Shown here piece after piece: positions 26,237-35,396 of a DNA stretch of 64,000 nucleotides. The stretch's first letter is position 1, and each line of letters starts with the position of its first letter. Under the pieces are notes generated by a model that was not told where the DNA came from, did no database searches, and was given only the letters and a program-made list of their open reading frames with translations. The stretch is from Bradyrhizobium nivariense (GTDB lineage: Bacteria; Pseudomonadota; Alphaproteobacteria; Rhizobiales; Xanthobacteraceae), in assembly GCF_029846715.1 (NCBI RefSeq), contig NZ_JARVWW010000001.1, forward strand, positions 434,001-498,000, in the 5' to 3' direction. The position numbers were made by a program, and so were the translations under genes.

Positions 26237-27079
26237 ATGAGCGATTTGCAGATCCGCAATTTGCGCCCGGAGGAGCTTTCCCTCGCCGTCGACTGGGCTG
26301 CGGCCGAAGGCTGGAATCCGGGCCTCTCCGATCCCGCCTGTTTCGCGATCCCGGACGCGCAGGGCTTCTTCGTCGGCGAGATCGACGGCGAGCCGGTCGC
26401 AACCGTCTCCTGCGTCAACTACGACGATCGCTTCGCATTCCTCGGCTTCTACATCGTGCGATCAGGCTTTCGCGACAGAGGCCACGGCCTGCGCATCTGG
26501 AACGCGGCGATCGCGCATGCGGGCGCTCGCGTGATCGGCCTCGACGGCGTCGTGGCGCAGCAGGACAATTACCAAAAGTCCGGATTCCAGCTCGCCTACG
26601 CCAATATCCGCTATGGCGGCATCGTCGCCGCGCCACTGAGGCCGCCCGCCGATGTCGTTGCGCTCGACACGATCCCGTTCGCGCTCGTTGAAGCCGACGA
26701 TGCAACGGTCTTCCCGGCTCCGCGCCGTTCCTTCCTGCGTGCCTGGATCGGCACATCAGGACATCTCGGTCGCGCGCTGCTGCGCGATGGCAAGCTCGCT
26801 GCATGGGGTGTGATCCGGCCGTGCCGGACCGGCCGCAAGATCGGCCCGCTCGTCGCTGATGATCGCGCGGCGGCGGAGGCGGTCGCGCAGGCCTTGCTGG
26901 CAAGCGCAGGTGGCGGCGAAGTCTTCCTCGACGTCCCCGCCGTCAATCGCGAGGCGATCTTGCTTGCGCAATCGCTCGGCCTCACGCCGGTGTTCGAGAC
27001 GGCGCGGATGTACACAGGGCCGATCCCGCCGCTGCGGATCGACCGTCTCTTCGGCGTGACCAGTTTTGAGCTGGGCTAG
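26237..27079 (+). CDS. GNAT N-acetyltransferase with Acetyltransf_18-like C-terminal domain
   Basis: A 280-residue protein with an N-terminal GNAT fold. The acetyl-CoA loop is FRDRGHGLRIWNAAI (R/Q-x-x-G-x-G/A type), preceded by the beta4 strand AFLGFYIV. A second domain of about 120 residues follows, ending with ETARMYTGPIPPLRIDRLFGVTSFELG, a signature of the DUF1248/Acetyltransf_18 family. These proteins acetylate unidentified small substrates or protein termini. It is divergent from the atypical SDR, and its 3' end meets the minus-strand secreted protein. Confidence 0.85.
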   Translation: MSDLQIRNLRPEELSLAVDWAAAEGWNPGLSDPACFAIPDAQGFFVGEIDGEPVATVSCVNYDDRFAFLGFYIVRSGFRDRGHGLRIWNAAIAHAGARVIGLDGVVAQQDNYQKSGFQLAYANIRYGGIVAAPLRPPADVVALDTIPFALVEADDATVFPAPRRSFLRAWIGTSGHLGRALLRDGKLAAWGVIRPCRTGRKIGPLVADDRAAAEAVAQALLASAGGGEVFLDVPAVNREAILLAQSLGLTPVFETARMYTGPIPPLRIDRLFGVTSFELG

Positions 27080-27097
27080 CTGCGCGGAATGCGCCGC

Positions 27098-27541
27098 TCA
27101 GTAGCAGCGCATGATGTTGACGGTGTGGTCGCCACCGCCGCGGCCGGGCACCGTGACCTGCTCCGTCGGACAGCTCGGCACATAGGGCCGGTCGGACGGC
27201 ACCACGTTCGGCGGGAAGCGATGCGTCCAGTCCCAGGGAACGTCGTACGTATAGGTGTAGCGCACGTCGTTGGAGACGGGCTGGCCGGCATCGGCGAAAG
27301 GCTGGCCGTAGCCTGCGTTGTCGTAGAAGAACCCGCCACCGCCCGGCCAGTAGACCCAGGGCGTGTTGCGGCCGCGGAACCGGGCACCCGGCGCAATCGA
27401 GGGACGTGCCACCGGACCGGACGGCGCGGCGGCATGTGCGACGGCGCCGCCGGGTCGGGCAAAACTGTCACCGGGGGCAAGGAGCAGCGCAGCTGCGCTG
27501 AGCGAGGCGAGCAAGGCCCCAAATGATCTGCCGTACATCAT
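27098..27541 (-). CDS. Small secreted protein, function unknown
   Basis: A protein of about 147 residues with a hydrophobic signal (SFGALLASLSAAALLLAPGDSFA), a Pro/Ala linker, a glycine/aromatic central region (NTPWVYWPGGGGFFYDNAGYG) and a C-terminal domain with two cysteines (VPSCPTEQV ... NIMRCY) that could form a disulphide. The start at the first of two adjacent Met codons (27541) is tentative. I recognise no family beyond small exported proteins conserved in Bradyrhizobiaceae. Confidence 0.6.
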   Translation of the reverse strand: MMYGRSFGALLASLSAAALLLAPGDSFARPGGAVAHAAAPSGPVARPSIAPGARFRGRNTPWVYWPGGGGFFYDNAGYGQPFADAGQPVSNDVRYTYTYDVPWDWTHRFPPNVVPSDRPYVPSCPTEQVTVPGRGGGDHTVNIMRCY

Positions 27542-27770
27542 GATACGCACCAACTCGTTTGGCTTCGCGGATAGCGGCTCCCCACCGCACGCTAGGCCGG
27601 GCTGTCGCCCGCTCGCAAACGTATAATTAATTATTGGTTAAGGCACGGGATTAACGGGGAACCTGGTGCGGCAAGACGCCCGGGATTCCCGACTGATTTC
27701 GCACTCGTTCCGCGGAAGGCGGACTTCATAACCAGTTGATCGGAGTTGATCGCTTCAGCCGACGACGACC

Positions 27771-27795
27771 GGAACGCTCCCGCATTGCGGCCGTT
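27771..27795 (+). promoter_or_regulatory. EcfG-type promoter upstream of a small secreted protein
   Basis: GGAAC (27771-27775), 16 bases, then CGTT (27792-27795): a perfect match to the general stress response consensus. The transcription start would fall near 27802, with a Shine-Dalgarno AAGGAG at 27812-27817 and an ATG at 27826, so the leader would be only about 24 bases. Confidence 0.72.
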
Positions 27796-27825
27796 GGCTC
27801 CCGACACAAGCAAGGAGCATCTCCA

Positions 27826-28110
27826 ATGCAGAACAACTCGAAACTCCTCTGCCTGATCACGGCTTCGCTCGTCGCGGGCACGACGGCCGCCTCGGCCCAA
27901 GGCTATGATTGGAACGGACCGCGCGTGGGATGGGACCGCACCGCCCCCGCCTACGAACCGGTTCAGCCACGCGCGTACTATCCGGATGTCGCCGGACCGT
28001 ACGGTGCGCTCAACGGCACCAACCATCCGGCGCCGAGCTCGACGCAGGGCGATGTCGGCCCCGAGGGCAACAACAACGGCACCCTGACCGGCGTCTATCG
28101 CAGCTGGTAA
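27826..28110 (+). CDS. Small exported protein under a stress-type promoter
   Basis: A 94-residue protein with a signal peptide (KLLCLITASLVAGTTAASAQ), then a mature domain of about 70 residues rich in Pro, Tyr, Gly and Asn (GYDWNGPRVGWDR; QPRAYYPDVAGPYGALNGT; GPEGNNNGTLTGVYRSW). The ATG has AAGGAG 8 bases upstream. It has no cysteines and no recognised fold. The perfect EcfG-type promoter suggests induction in stationary phase, desiccation or osmotic stress. Confidence 0.75.
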   Translation: MQNNSKLLCLITASLVAGTTAASAQGYDWNGPRVGWDRTAPAYEPVQPRAYYPDVAGPYGALNGTNHPAPSSTQGDVGPEGNNNGTLTGVYRSW

Positions 28111-28214
28111 CGCCCCGCTCACGATGTGGCCCATCGTCCATCACGAACGATGGGCCTTCGCGCGTCAGCGGCCCCGCTGCTTGCAGGGAGGCACTAGCCA
28201 TGAGCCCGGCTCCA

Positions 28215-28497
28215 AAGGCTTCGATTACACCGACACCGCGCGATCGCGCACGGAATGCAGAACAAGAACATCGCCTACGAGCTCAAGATCTCGGAGAACA
28301 CGGTGCGGGCGCATATCGGCAACATCATGCGCAAATACCGCCTTCAGAACCGGACCCAGATCGCGATCATCTTCGCCCTGCACGCGGCGCCGCCATCGCT
28401 CCGCCGCGATCTGGCCAATGGCGGCGGCTATTCGACGACGGCAGCGCCGAGGCAGGCTCTCGTGAGGAATACGCGGGTGCCGACCGCGCCGGATTGA
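28215..28497 (+). pseudogene. Relic of a LuxR-type response regulator (C-terminal helix-turn-helix only)
   Basis: From 28255 the frame encodes MQNKNIAYELKISENTVRAH followed by IGNIMRKYRLQNRTQIAIIF, the second and third helices of a LuxR/FixJ-type DNA-binding domain. The receiver domain is absent and the first helix (the LTPRE-x-x-V-L element) is missing: the preceding codons read GFDYTDTARSR, a scar of the family start FDLTPRE. The C-terminal tail is also non-conserved. No promoter or start is convincing, so this looks like a decayed regulator fragment rather than a functional small gene. Confidence 0.65.
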
Positions 28498-28599
28498 CCG
28501 TCCTGGCCACAATCCCTTGCGTCATGTCGGGCGAAACACCCAAGTCCGGGGTCAACGGAACGGCGACAAAATATTTCTCTTTATTAGAATTCGGATTTT

Positions 28600-29215
28600 T
28601 GTTAGGAATTACTCACTCCGGCCCAAGGAAGAGGGGCGTATCGCGATCGTCACGAACGCGGGCCGGGCGGCGGTGGACGCTGATAACATCGGCGCGAATG
28701 GTTTCGCAGGGCGGGCAACCGTGAGCGAAGTCACCGCGCGCACGACCGGTGTGATCGGCGTACGGCCAAATCGTGTCGTCCTGGCGCCCGGGGTCTGTGC
28801 GTCAAGTCTTGCGGTGATGTGGGCAGTCCAACCGGACCGCGCGCATCAGTCATCTGCACGGCGACGGGGGCAATAGTGCATCGCTCCCCGGGGAGAGCAC
28901 GACATAAGCCGTTCCAACCATCCGCGCAGGGAAAGGCCGGGATGCTCCGGTTGCCCTGTTTCCCGCTGTGCATTGTAGCGCAATCTGCTCCTGGCATAGC
29001 GGTCCATAGGAGCCAGCCGGCTCCCGGTCTTCCCTGCGCCCTCTTTCAATTGAGGGTGAAGAGATGAAGCAAAGCTCGGGCGAACAAGCCGCGAGGATGC
29101 GAAGGTATGTCTGCGGGGTCGTAGGATGCGTAGAGCACTTGCGAAACCCATCATGCTTCCACGTAGACAAAAGCGAGATGGGTTTCGCTTTCGCTCTACC
29201 CATCCAACGAGCTAC
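28600..29215. repeat. Repeat-derived intergenic block without a convincing gene
   Basis: Between the LuxR relic and the phosphatase gene there is about 970 bases without a supported gene. The block resembles dispersed Bradyrhizobium repeats: frames read EEGRIAIVTNAGRAAVDAD on one strand and KEGAGKTGSRLAP on the other, phrases I associate with non-coding repeat DNA that is often mis-annotated as short hypothetical proteins. Codon usage is poor and there is no ribosome site. The association is from memory and needs a genome-wide repeat search. Confidence 0.5.
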
Positions 29216-29231
29216 TACGAGCTACGAGCTG

Positions 29232-29325
29232 GTGCCCCGGACGCAGCGCAGCGCCCCTTAGCGGTGCGCTGCCGCGCCGGAGCCCATGCAGCCGCGATTG
29301 CCGCTGCGTCCGGGACATGAGAGCA
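29232..29325. repeat. Dispersed palindromic repeat (CCCCGGACGCAGCG family)
   Basis: GCCCCGGACGCAGCG near 29233 and CGCTGCGTCCGGG near 29302-29314 form the outer arms of an imperfect palindrome, with inner GCGCAGCG / GCGCTGC pairing. The same family occurs in inverse orientation at 57596-57745. Confidence 0.65.
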
Positions 29326-29470
29326 GGCAACGAATCCGGGGACGCCCGGCCGCCTCCCCCATCACTTCTGCATGCCGCGGCGCTCTTGTAACAAAACCGT
29401 CATGCAGCGAAACTAAACGAAGCCGGGGGCCGCGGTTGGCGGCCAAGCTGCCTCGCAGGGAGAGATTTTT

Positions 29471-31336
29471 ATGCGCCGTTCACTGGTGTTGCTGTCAGCC
29501 GGACTGACCGTGCTGTCCACCGGACTTTCGATGGGGCTTGCCTCCGCCGAGAACAACACGCCCCGCAACCTGATCCTGTTCATTCCGGACGGTCTGCGGG
29601 CACTGAAGGTCACACCGCAGACCGCCCCCGCGATGGCCGAAATCCGCGACAAGGGCGTCAATTTCAAGAATTCGCACTCACTGTTCCCGACTTTCACCAT
29701 GGCGAACGGCTCGGCGATGTCGACCGGCCATTATCTCGGCGACACCGGTGTGTTCTCCAACACGATCTGGACCAACTACACGTCCGGCCCAGCCGGCGAC
29801 ACCGTGGTCCCCTTCATCGAGAACGACGCCGTGCTCGGCGACATCGACGAGCATTTCAAAGGCGACTACCTCAACGAAGAAACCATTCTGAAGCTGGCCC
29901 GCGACAAGGGGCTGAGCACTGCGGCGATCGGCAAGGTCGGCCCGACCTACCAGTTCGACCACACCGACAAGCCCGACAAGGCCGGCCTGCATTCGGTCGT
30001 GTTCGACGATGCTACCGGCGGCAAAAACGGCGTGGCACTGTCCGACGAGGTCAAGGCTGCGCTGACCAAGGCCGGCCTCCCCATCGCCACACCGCCGCGC
30101 GGCGACAATAGCAAGGCGGGCGATGCCAAGACGCCCGGCACCACGGTCGCCAACGTCGCGCAGCAGGCCTATTTCGCCGACGTCGCTGCCAAGGTGGTGC
30201 TGCCGATGTTCAAGGCACGCAACAAGCCGTTCGTGCTGGTGTTCTGGTCGCGCGACCCTGACGGCACCCAGCATAACCAGGGCGACAGCCTGAACCAGAT
30301 CCAGCCGGGCATCAACGGCCCGAGCACCATGGCGAGCATCAAGAATGCCGACAACAACCTCGCCCAGCTCCGCAAGGCGCTGGACGAGCTCGGCCTTGCC
30401 GCCAACACCAACATCATGGTCCAGGCCGACCACGGTTTCTCGACCATCTCCAAGGAAAGCAAGACCAGCCCCTCGGCCAAGGTCAGCTATGACGACACGC
30501 CGAAGGACTTTTTGCCGATGGGCTTTTTGGCGCTCGACCTCGCCAAGGCGCTCGACCTGCCGCTGTTCGACCCCAACGACAAGAACGCCGCCGTCACCGG
30601 CAACGCCCACCCGAAGGCCGGCAACGGCGTGCTCGGCAAGGATCCGGCCAAGCCCGACCTTGTCGTCGCCACCAATGGCGGCTCCGACCTGATCTATCTG
30701 CCCAACAAGGACAAGAAGCTGGCGGCCAAAACCGTCAAGGCGCTGCTGGAGCAGGACTACGTCTCCGGCCTGTTCGTCGAGGATTCGCTCGGCCGCTTCC
30801 CCGGCACGCTGCCGCTGTCGAGCATTAACCTGCGCGGCAAGGCGGCGACGCCGACACCGGCGATCGTCGTCAACTTCCGCTCCTATGCCAGCGATTGCGG
30901 CGAGGCGCCGACCAACTGCTCGGTGCAGGTCGCCGATACCGTGCTGCGTCAGGGCCAGGGCATGCATGGCAGCTTCAGCCGCGGCGACACCATGAACTTC
31001 ATGGCCGCGATCGGTCCGGACTTCAAAGCCGGCTACGTCAGCGAGATTCCGGTCAGCAATGCCGACGTCGGCATGACCGCTGCCCAGATCCTCGGCCTGC
31101 GCGGTTCGCAGAACGGCGGCCTCGTCGGCCGCGTGATGTCGGAGGCCCTGCCCAACGGCATCGTACCGAAGGCGTACAAGGCGGTCGAGAAGTCGAAGAT
31201 GTCCGAGAACGGCCTCCAGACCGTGCTCAACGTCCAGCGCGTCGGCAGCCAGCGCTATTTCGACGCCGCCGGCTTCCCGGGCCGCACGCTTGGGCTGGAG
31301 CCGGACGCCGGCAAACAAAAAACGGCGGGGAAATAA
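29471..31336 (+). CDS. Alkaline phosphatase superfamily (nucleotide pyrophosphatase/phosphodiesterase-type) exported protein
   Basis: A 621-residue exported metallo-phosphatase/phosphodiesterase. A signal peptide (SLVLLSAGLTVLSTGLSMGLASAE) precedes the first metal motif FIPDGLR. The nucleophile region is HSLFPTFTMANGSAMSTGHY, with a Thr nucleophile candidate as in NPP-type enzymes. Further ligands are in WSRDPDGTQHNQGD (Asp/His pair), QADHGFS (Asp-His) and QGMHGSFSRGDTMNFMAAIG (His). A Shine-Dalgarno AGGGAGAG precedes the ATG. It is longer than minimal NPPs because of inserts around 180-210 and 380-410. It would hydrolyse phosphomonoesters or diesters in the periplasm; the exact substrate is unknown. 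Confidence 0.85.
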   Translation: MRRSLVLLSAGLTVLSTGLSMGLASAENNTPRNLILFIPDGLRALKVTPQTAPAMAEIRDKGVNFKNSHSLFPTFTMANGSAMSTGHYLGDTGVFSNTIWTNYTSGPAGDTVVPFIENDAVLGDIDEHFKGDYLNEETILKLARDKGLSTAAIGKVGPTYQFDHTDKPDKAGLHSVVFDDATGGKNGVALSDEVKAALTKAGLPIATPPRGDNSKAGDAKTPGTTVANVAQQAYFADVAAKVVLPMFKARNKPFVLVFWSRDPDGTQHNQGDSLNQIQPGINGPSTMASIKNADNNLAQLRKALDELGLAANTNIMVQADHGFSTISKESKTSPSAKVSYDDTPKDFLPMGFLALDLAKALDLPLFDPNDKNAAVTGNAHPKAGNGVLGKDPAKPDLVVATNGGSDLIYLPNKDKKLAAKTVKALLEQDYVSGLFVEDSLGRFPGTLPLSSINLRGKAATPTPAIVVNFRSYASDCGEAPTNCSVQVADTVLRQGQGMHGSFSRGDTMNFMAAIGPDFKAGYVSEIPVSNADVGMTAAQILGLRGSQNGGLVGRVMSEALPNGIVPKAYKAVEKSKMSENGLQTVLNVQRVGSQRYFDAAGFPGRTLGLEPDAGKQKTAGK

Positions 31337-31376
31337 CGCCCGCCGTTGTCTCTCGCGCCTCGCAAGGGGCGCGAGA
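31321..31376. terminator. Tandem terminator hairpins between convergent genes
   Basis: The first stem is AACGGCGGG (31321-31329) / CCCGCCGTT (31339-31347) and includes the stop codon of the phosphatase. The second is TCTCGCGCC (31351-31359) / GGCGCGAGA (31368-31376). They separate the phosphatase (+) from the hypothetical gene (-). Confidence 0.7.
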
Positions 31377-31394
31377 ATCTCAAGGATCCAAACC

Positions 31395-31967
31395 TTACAT
31401 GCCGATGTCGAACACGTTCGGCAATTGGCCCGCCAGAGGCAGCGCGGTGGCGCCCAGGAAGGTCGCCACCATCGCCATCAGGCGACGGTTGTTCTGGCGC
31501 TTGCCGCGCATCTGGCCGGCGATCCACTCCAGCATTTCGCTGTTGACCTTGGAGGCATAGGACGGCGCCCAGCTCTCGATGTCGGCCTCGGCCGACAGCG
31601 CGACGCTGCGCGGCGGCACCTTCAGGCCGGAGGCGCTCGCGGCGTAATGGGCCACCGCCTTGGCGAGCAGGTCGTCGAACCGGCCGCCATCGGTGCGTTC
31701 GGTTGCGGCTTCGTTGATCTCGAACAGCGCTTCGGCTTCGGCGCGGCTGACCGGCTGGTCGTTGACCGCCGTGGCGGTCAGGATGCGCATGCACCAGGCG
31801 GTGTCATCGGCATCGAGCGAGCGGGAGAAATGCACCCGGCCCTTGGTGGTCGGGCCTTCGCCCGTGATCACGCCGTCGCGCACGACGGTCAGTGCATGGG
31901 CCGAGGTATCGCGGCAGGACGGTTCGAGGGACGGCGACTCAACAGACTTATGCGCAGCGGCAGACAT
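31395..31967 (-). CDS. Conserved hypothetical protein with C-terminal hydrophobic tail
   Basis: A 190-residue protein, mostly soluble and helical (DADDTAWCMRILTATAVNDQP; AEAEALFEINEAATERTDGGRFDDLLAKAV looks like a helical domain around residues 60-120). It ends in a single hydrophobic segment (LMAMVATFLGATALPLAG) that could anchor it in the membrane. There is no catalytic motif. A CDS of this length and codon usage is clearly real, but I do not recognise its family. Confidence 0.65.
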   Translation of the reverse strand: MSAAAHKSVESPSLEPSCRDTSAHALTVVRDGVITGEGPTTKGRVHFSRSLDADDTAWCMRILTATAVNDQPVSRAEAEALFEINEAATERTDGGRFDDLLAKAVAHYAASASGLKVPPRSVALSAEADIESWAPSYASKVNSEMLEWIAGQMRGKRQNNRRLMAMVATFLGATALPLAGQLPNVFDIGM

Positions 31968-32262
31968 AGTTCACTTCCAGATTTCTTCTGATCGACCAGC
32001 ATTTTCATGCGGGCGTAAAGGGGTGGTTAACGATTCGATATGGGGATCGCGACTTTTCTCAATGGTTGCCGATTAGTCGCTATGAGGACCATTCCGGTTC
32101 CGGAGAGCGTCGGGCGAGCGTGATGCGGGTCATAAAAGGCTTTATCGGGGCAATCGAGACCGTGTGGCCCCGGTGGAGATATTTCGCCGCAGGCGCGGCT
32201 GTAACAAAAAGGTGCTAGGAAATCAGGCCTTCAAAGAAGGAATTCACATTTTACTTGAGGCG
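31968..32262. other. Intergenic region, no gene recognised
   Basis: About 390 bases separate the hypothetical gene (-) from the peroxiredoxin gene (+). Nothing coding was seen in this part. The peroxiredoxin promoter candidate follows at 32263-32303. Confidence 0.5.
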
Positions 32263-32303
32263 GTTCACTTGACGTTCACTTGGGGTCGCGGAGACCCTAT
32301 ACT
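32263..32303 (+). promoter_or_regulatory. Peroxiredoxin promoter with direct-repeat operator candidate
   Basis: GTTCACTTG occurs twice (32263-32271 and 32274-32282), 11 bases apart and so on one face of the helix. The second copy overlaps a -35-like TTCACT, followed after 17 bases by TATACT (32298-32303). Transcription would start near 32310, 50 bases before the ATG. The direct repeat could bind a redox regulator; which one is unknown. Confidence 0.5.
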
Positions 32304-32359
32304 GGCCGAGACGGCCAGAAACGAATTCCGAAGTAAATTCAATGCGATGAGGTAGAACC

Positions 32360-33019
<660 letters not shown>

Positions 33020-33026
33020 CCCAACC

Positions 33027-33065
33027 GTCATCCGGGGCGATGCGTCAGCATCGCCCCGGAATGAC
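33027..33065. terminator. Terminator-like hairpin, repeat family
   Basis: GTCATCCGGGGCGATGC (33027-33043) pairs with GCATCGCCCCGGAATGAC (33048-33065) around a 4-base loop. It is placed between the convergent peroxiredoxin and chemoreceptor genes. The GTCAT...ATGAC ends recur near 53780-53820, so it belongs to a dispersed family. Confidence 0.75.
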
Positions 33066-33076
33066 GACGTTAGCCG

Positions 33077-34807
33077 TCACGCCGCATGCACGCGGTCGAG
33101 GAAGCCGTCGACCTCGGCCTTCAGATGCAGGCTCTCGCCCGACAGCGCCTGGGCGGAGGCAAACATCCGGCTGGATGTCTCGCCCGTCTCGCTCGCGCCC
33201 TCGGCGGCGTGACGGACGTTGACGGCGACATCGGCCGTGCCTGATACCGCCGCACGAACGCTGGCGACGATGTTGTGGGTCGCGCTCTTCTGCTGCTCGA
33301 CCGCAGCCGAGATCGAGCCGGCGATGCCGCTGATGCGCTCGATGGTCTGGCTGATCGCCTTGATGGCGACAACCGATTCCTCGGTCGCAAGCTGCATGCT
33401 GGCGATCTGGTTCGAGATCTCGTCGGTCGCCTTGGCGGTCTGACCGGCCAGCGTCTTGACCTCCTGGGCCACCACCGCAAAACCGCGGCCGGCATCGCCC
33501 GCGCGCGCGGCCTCGATGGTCGCATTCAGCGCCAGGAGGTTGGTCTGCTCGGCGATCGAGGTGATCAGCTTGACGACGTCGCCGATGCGCGCGCCCGCCT
33601 CGGAGAGCTGCGCGATGCGCTGATCGGTCGCCTCGGCCTGCCGCACGGCCTCAGCGGAAATTGCGTTCGATTCCTGGACCCGTCGGGTGATCTCGGAGAT
33701 CGATTGAGACAGCTCGTCGGAGGCCGACGCCGCCGAACGCACGTGCTCGGAGGCATTTTCGGAGGCTCCGGCCGACCGCGCCGACAGATCGGCGGTGGAG
33801 CGCGCGGTGTCGGTGAGCTGCCGCGCCGCCCGCTCGAATTCGCCTGACGATGTCAGCACCTTGTCGAGAATACCGCCGACGCTGCCGCGGAACTCTTCGA
33901 CGAAATTGCGCAGGTCGGATTTGCGCTGCTCGACGGCTGCAGCCGAAGCCGCCGCCTGCTCGCTGCGCATCCGCGCCCGCTCCAGCGAATTGCTCCTGAA
34001 GACCGCGACCGTGCGGGCGATCTCGCCGATCTCGTCGGCGCGATCCTCGCAATCGATCTCGACGTCGCTCCGGCCGTCGGCGAGCGCCGTCAGCGAGCGC
34101 GTGACCGAGGTCAGCGGCTTGGTGACGCGACGGACGACCAGCAAGGTCAGGACCAGCACCAGCAGCGCGGCGAGCCCGGCGGCGGCTGCCATGCTTTCGA
34201 TCGCCTGGGCCAGCATGCTCTCGAACTGGGCCATCGGGATGCCGACATAGAGGATGCCGGCGACCTTGCCGGTCGCGTCGGCGACCGGGAAATAGGCGGT
34301 CATGAAGGACTTGCCGAACAGGGTGGCCGGGCCCTTGTAGGCCTCGCCACGGCGCAGCGGCGCCTGCGCCGGATGATCGGCGGCAAGCTGGGTGCCGACG
34401 GCGCGGTCGCCATTCTCCTTCTTCACGTTGGTCGAGCGTCGCACGAACTGCCCGCTCGTATCGTCGAACACGAACAGGGTCGCGTTGCCGCCGACATAGG
34501 ACACCGCGCGATCGACGATGGCGTGATCCCTGAAGTCCGGCATCTTGGGAATCTCGGCACGCGCCACCGCGCCATCCCGCATCGTGATCTTCGCGTCGGG
34601 AATGGTCTCGGTAAAGGCCAGCGCCAGCGTGCGCAGATTGACCTCGATGTCACGCAATGCGCGATCATTGAAAGCAGTGGTGAGCGACCAATAACCGGCG
34701 CCGACCACGAGCGCCGTATTCATGGCGATCAGCAGCACGGCGCACAGAACCGCCTTGGTGCCCAGCTTGAGTTGCGGCAAGAACTTCCCCGTCAGAACCT
34801 TGGCCAA
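33077..34807 (-). CDS. Methyl-accepting chemotaxis protein with Cache-type sensor
   Basis: A 576-residue chemoreceptor. Transmembrane helix 1 (about 18-40) and helix 2 (about 192-215) enclose a periplasmic Cache_3-Cache_2-like sensor ([18 protein letters not shown] ... [11 protein letters not shown] ... [12 protein letters not shown] ... GILYVGIP). A HAMP domain ([20 protein letters not shown]) and the signalling domain follow, with the hairpin tip [33 protein letters not shown]. Helices rich in Ala/Glu pairs (EQQKSATHN) carry candidate methylation sites. No CheW-recruiting pentapeptide is at the C-terminus. It would control flagellar chemotaxis; the ligand is unknown. Confidence 0.92.
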   Translation of the reverse strand: MAKVLTGKFLPQLKLGTKAVLCAVLLIAMNTALVVGAGYWSLTTAFNDRALRDIEVNLRTLALAFTETIPDAKITMRDGAVARAEIPKMPDFRDHAIVDRAVSYVGGNATLFVFDDTSGQFVRRSTNVKKENGDRAVGTQLAADHPAQAPLRRGEAYKGPATLFGKSFMTAYFPVADATGKVAGILYVGIPMAQFESMLAQAIESMAAAAGLAALLVLVLTLLVVRRVTKPLTSVTRSLTALADGRSDVEIDCEDRADEIGEIARTVAVFRSNSLERARMRSEQAAASAAAVEQRKSDLRNFVEEFRGSVGGILDKVLTSSGEFERAARQLTDTARSTADLSARSAGASENASEHVRSAASASDELSQSISEITRRVQESNAISAEAVRQAEATDQRIAQLSEAGARIGDVVKLITSIAEQTNLLALNATIEAARAGDAGRGFAVVAQEVKTLAGQTAKATDEISNQIASMQLATEESVVAIKAISQTIERISGIAGSISAAVEQQKSATHNIVASVRAAVSGTADVAVNVRHAAEGASETGETSSRMFASAQALSGESLHLKAEVDGFLDRVHAA

Positions 34808-34949
34808 TGGAACTACCCCCGAAATTCCTGCATATACGTGCAGTCGGCTTACGGTCGCATTAACGACCGTTCACACCGCCGCGCACCGCATGCTTTCCAA
34901 ATTGTTAATGAGGACCCCCTGACCACGCCAAGCGCGGCGCAAGGACCGG

Positions 34950-35330
34950 CGCGCCGGTGATCTGCTCTATGTGCTGGATGACGCGGCCGGGCGAGCGCCG
35001 GGCGCCGCGGCGCGCTGGTGGCTGGCGCAATCCCTGCGGGCGCTCGGCGCCGACATTGCCACGCACGGCGGATCGCTGATCCTGCGCAAGGGCCGGCGGC
35101 CAGGATGATCGCTGAGGTCGCGCGCGCGAGCGGCGCCCGTGCGATCCCTGCCGGCGCCGAAGGAGCTGCGTCCCGCGCCGACGGTCGCCAGCGACGCGCT
35201 GGAGACCTGGAAGCTCGAGCCGGGCAAGCCCGATTGGGCCGGCGGCAAGACCTATCCGCAGCCGATCGTCGATCACGCGAAGGGTCGCGAGCGCGCGCTC
35301 GTCGCCTACGCAAAGATCCGCAAAGGTTGA
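34950..35330 (+). pseudogene. phrB: Decayed DNA photolyase relic (frameshifted and internally deleted)
   Basis: Three fragments of one photolyase lie in order. 34965-35108 reads LYVLDDAAGRAPG followed by ARWWLAQSLRALGADIATHGG and LILRKGRRPG, the start of the alpha/beta antenna domain. A shift of frame at 35105 continues with MIAEVARASGARAI. From about 35148 the first frame resumes with PAPKELRPAPTVASDALETW and KPDWAGG (the linker before the FAD domain), then jumps to the extreme C-terminus KTYPQPIVDHAKGRERALVA. Almost the whole FAD-binding domain is missing, so it cannot be functional. No intact photolyase is in the window. Confidence 0.78.
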
Positions 35331-35338
35331 GCGTTGCT

Positions 35339-35366
35339 TTGACACAATTATGAAACTCGCTATCGT
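35339..35366 (+). promoter_or_regulatory. Sigma-70-like promoter of the H1-like gene
   Basis: TTGACA (35339-35344), a 16-base spacer and TATCGT (35361-35366) precede the H1-like gene. The predicted start near 35373 leaves about 24 bases before the ATG at 35397, which is directly preceded by GGGGGA. Confidence 0.5.
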
Positions 35367-35396
35367 CATCGCTCCATGCAAACCGTGGGGGACGAT

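Noticed and set aside
28846..29154. Short open frames in the repeat-rich block before the phosphatase gene
   Set aside because: They sit in dispersed repeat DNA on both strands, have poor codon character and no ribosome sites; phrases such as EGAGKTG are known to me as recurrent false ORFs.
32164..32355. A 63-codon frame upstream of the peroxiredoxin
   Set aside because: It overlaps the promoter region, has no ribosome site and resembles no protein.
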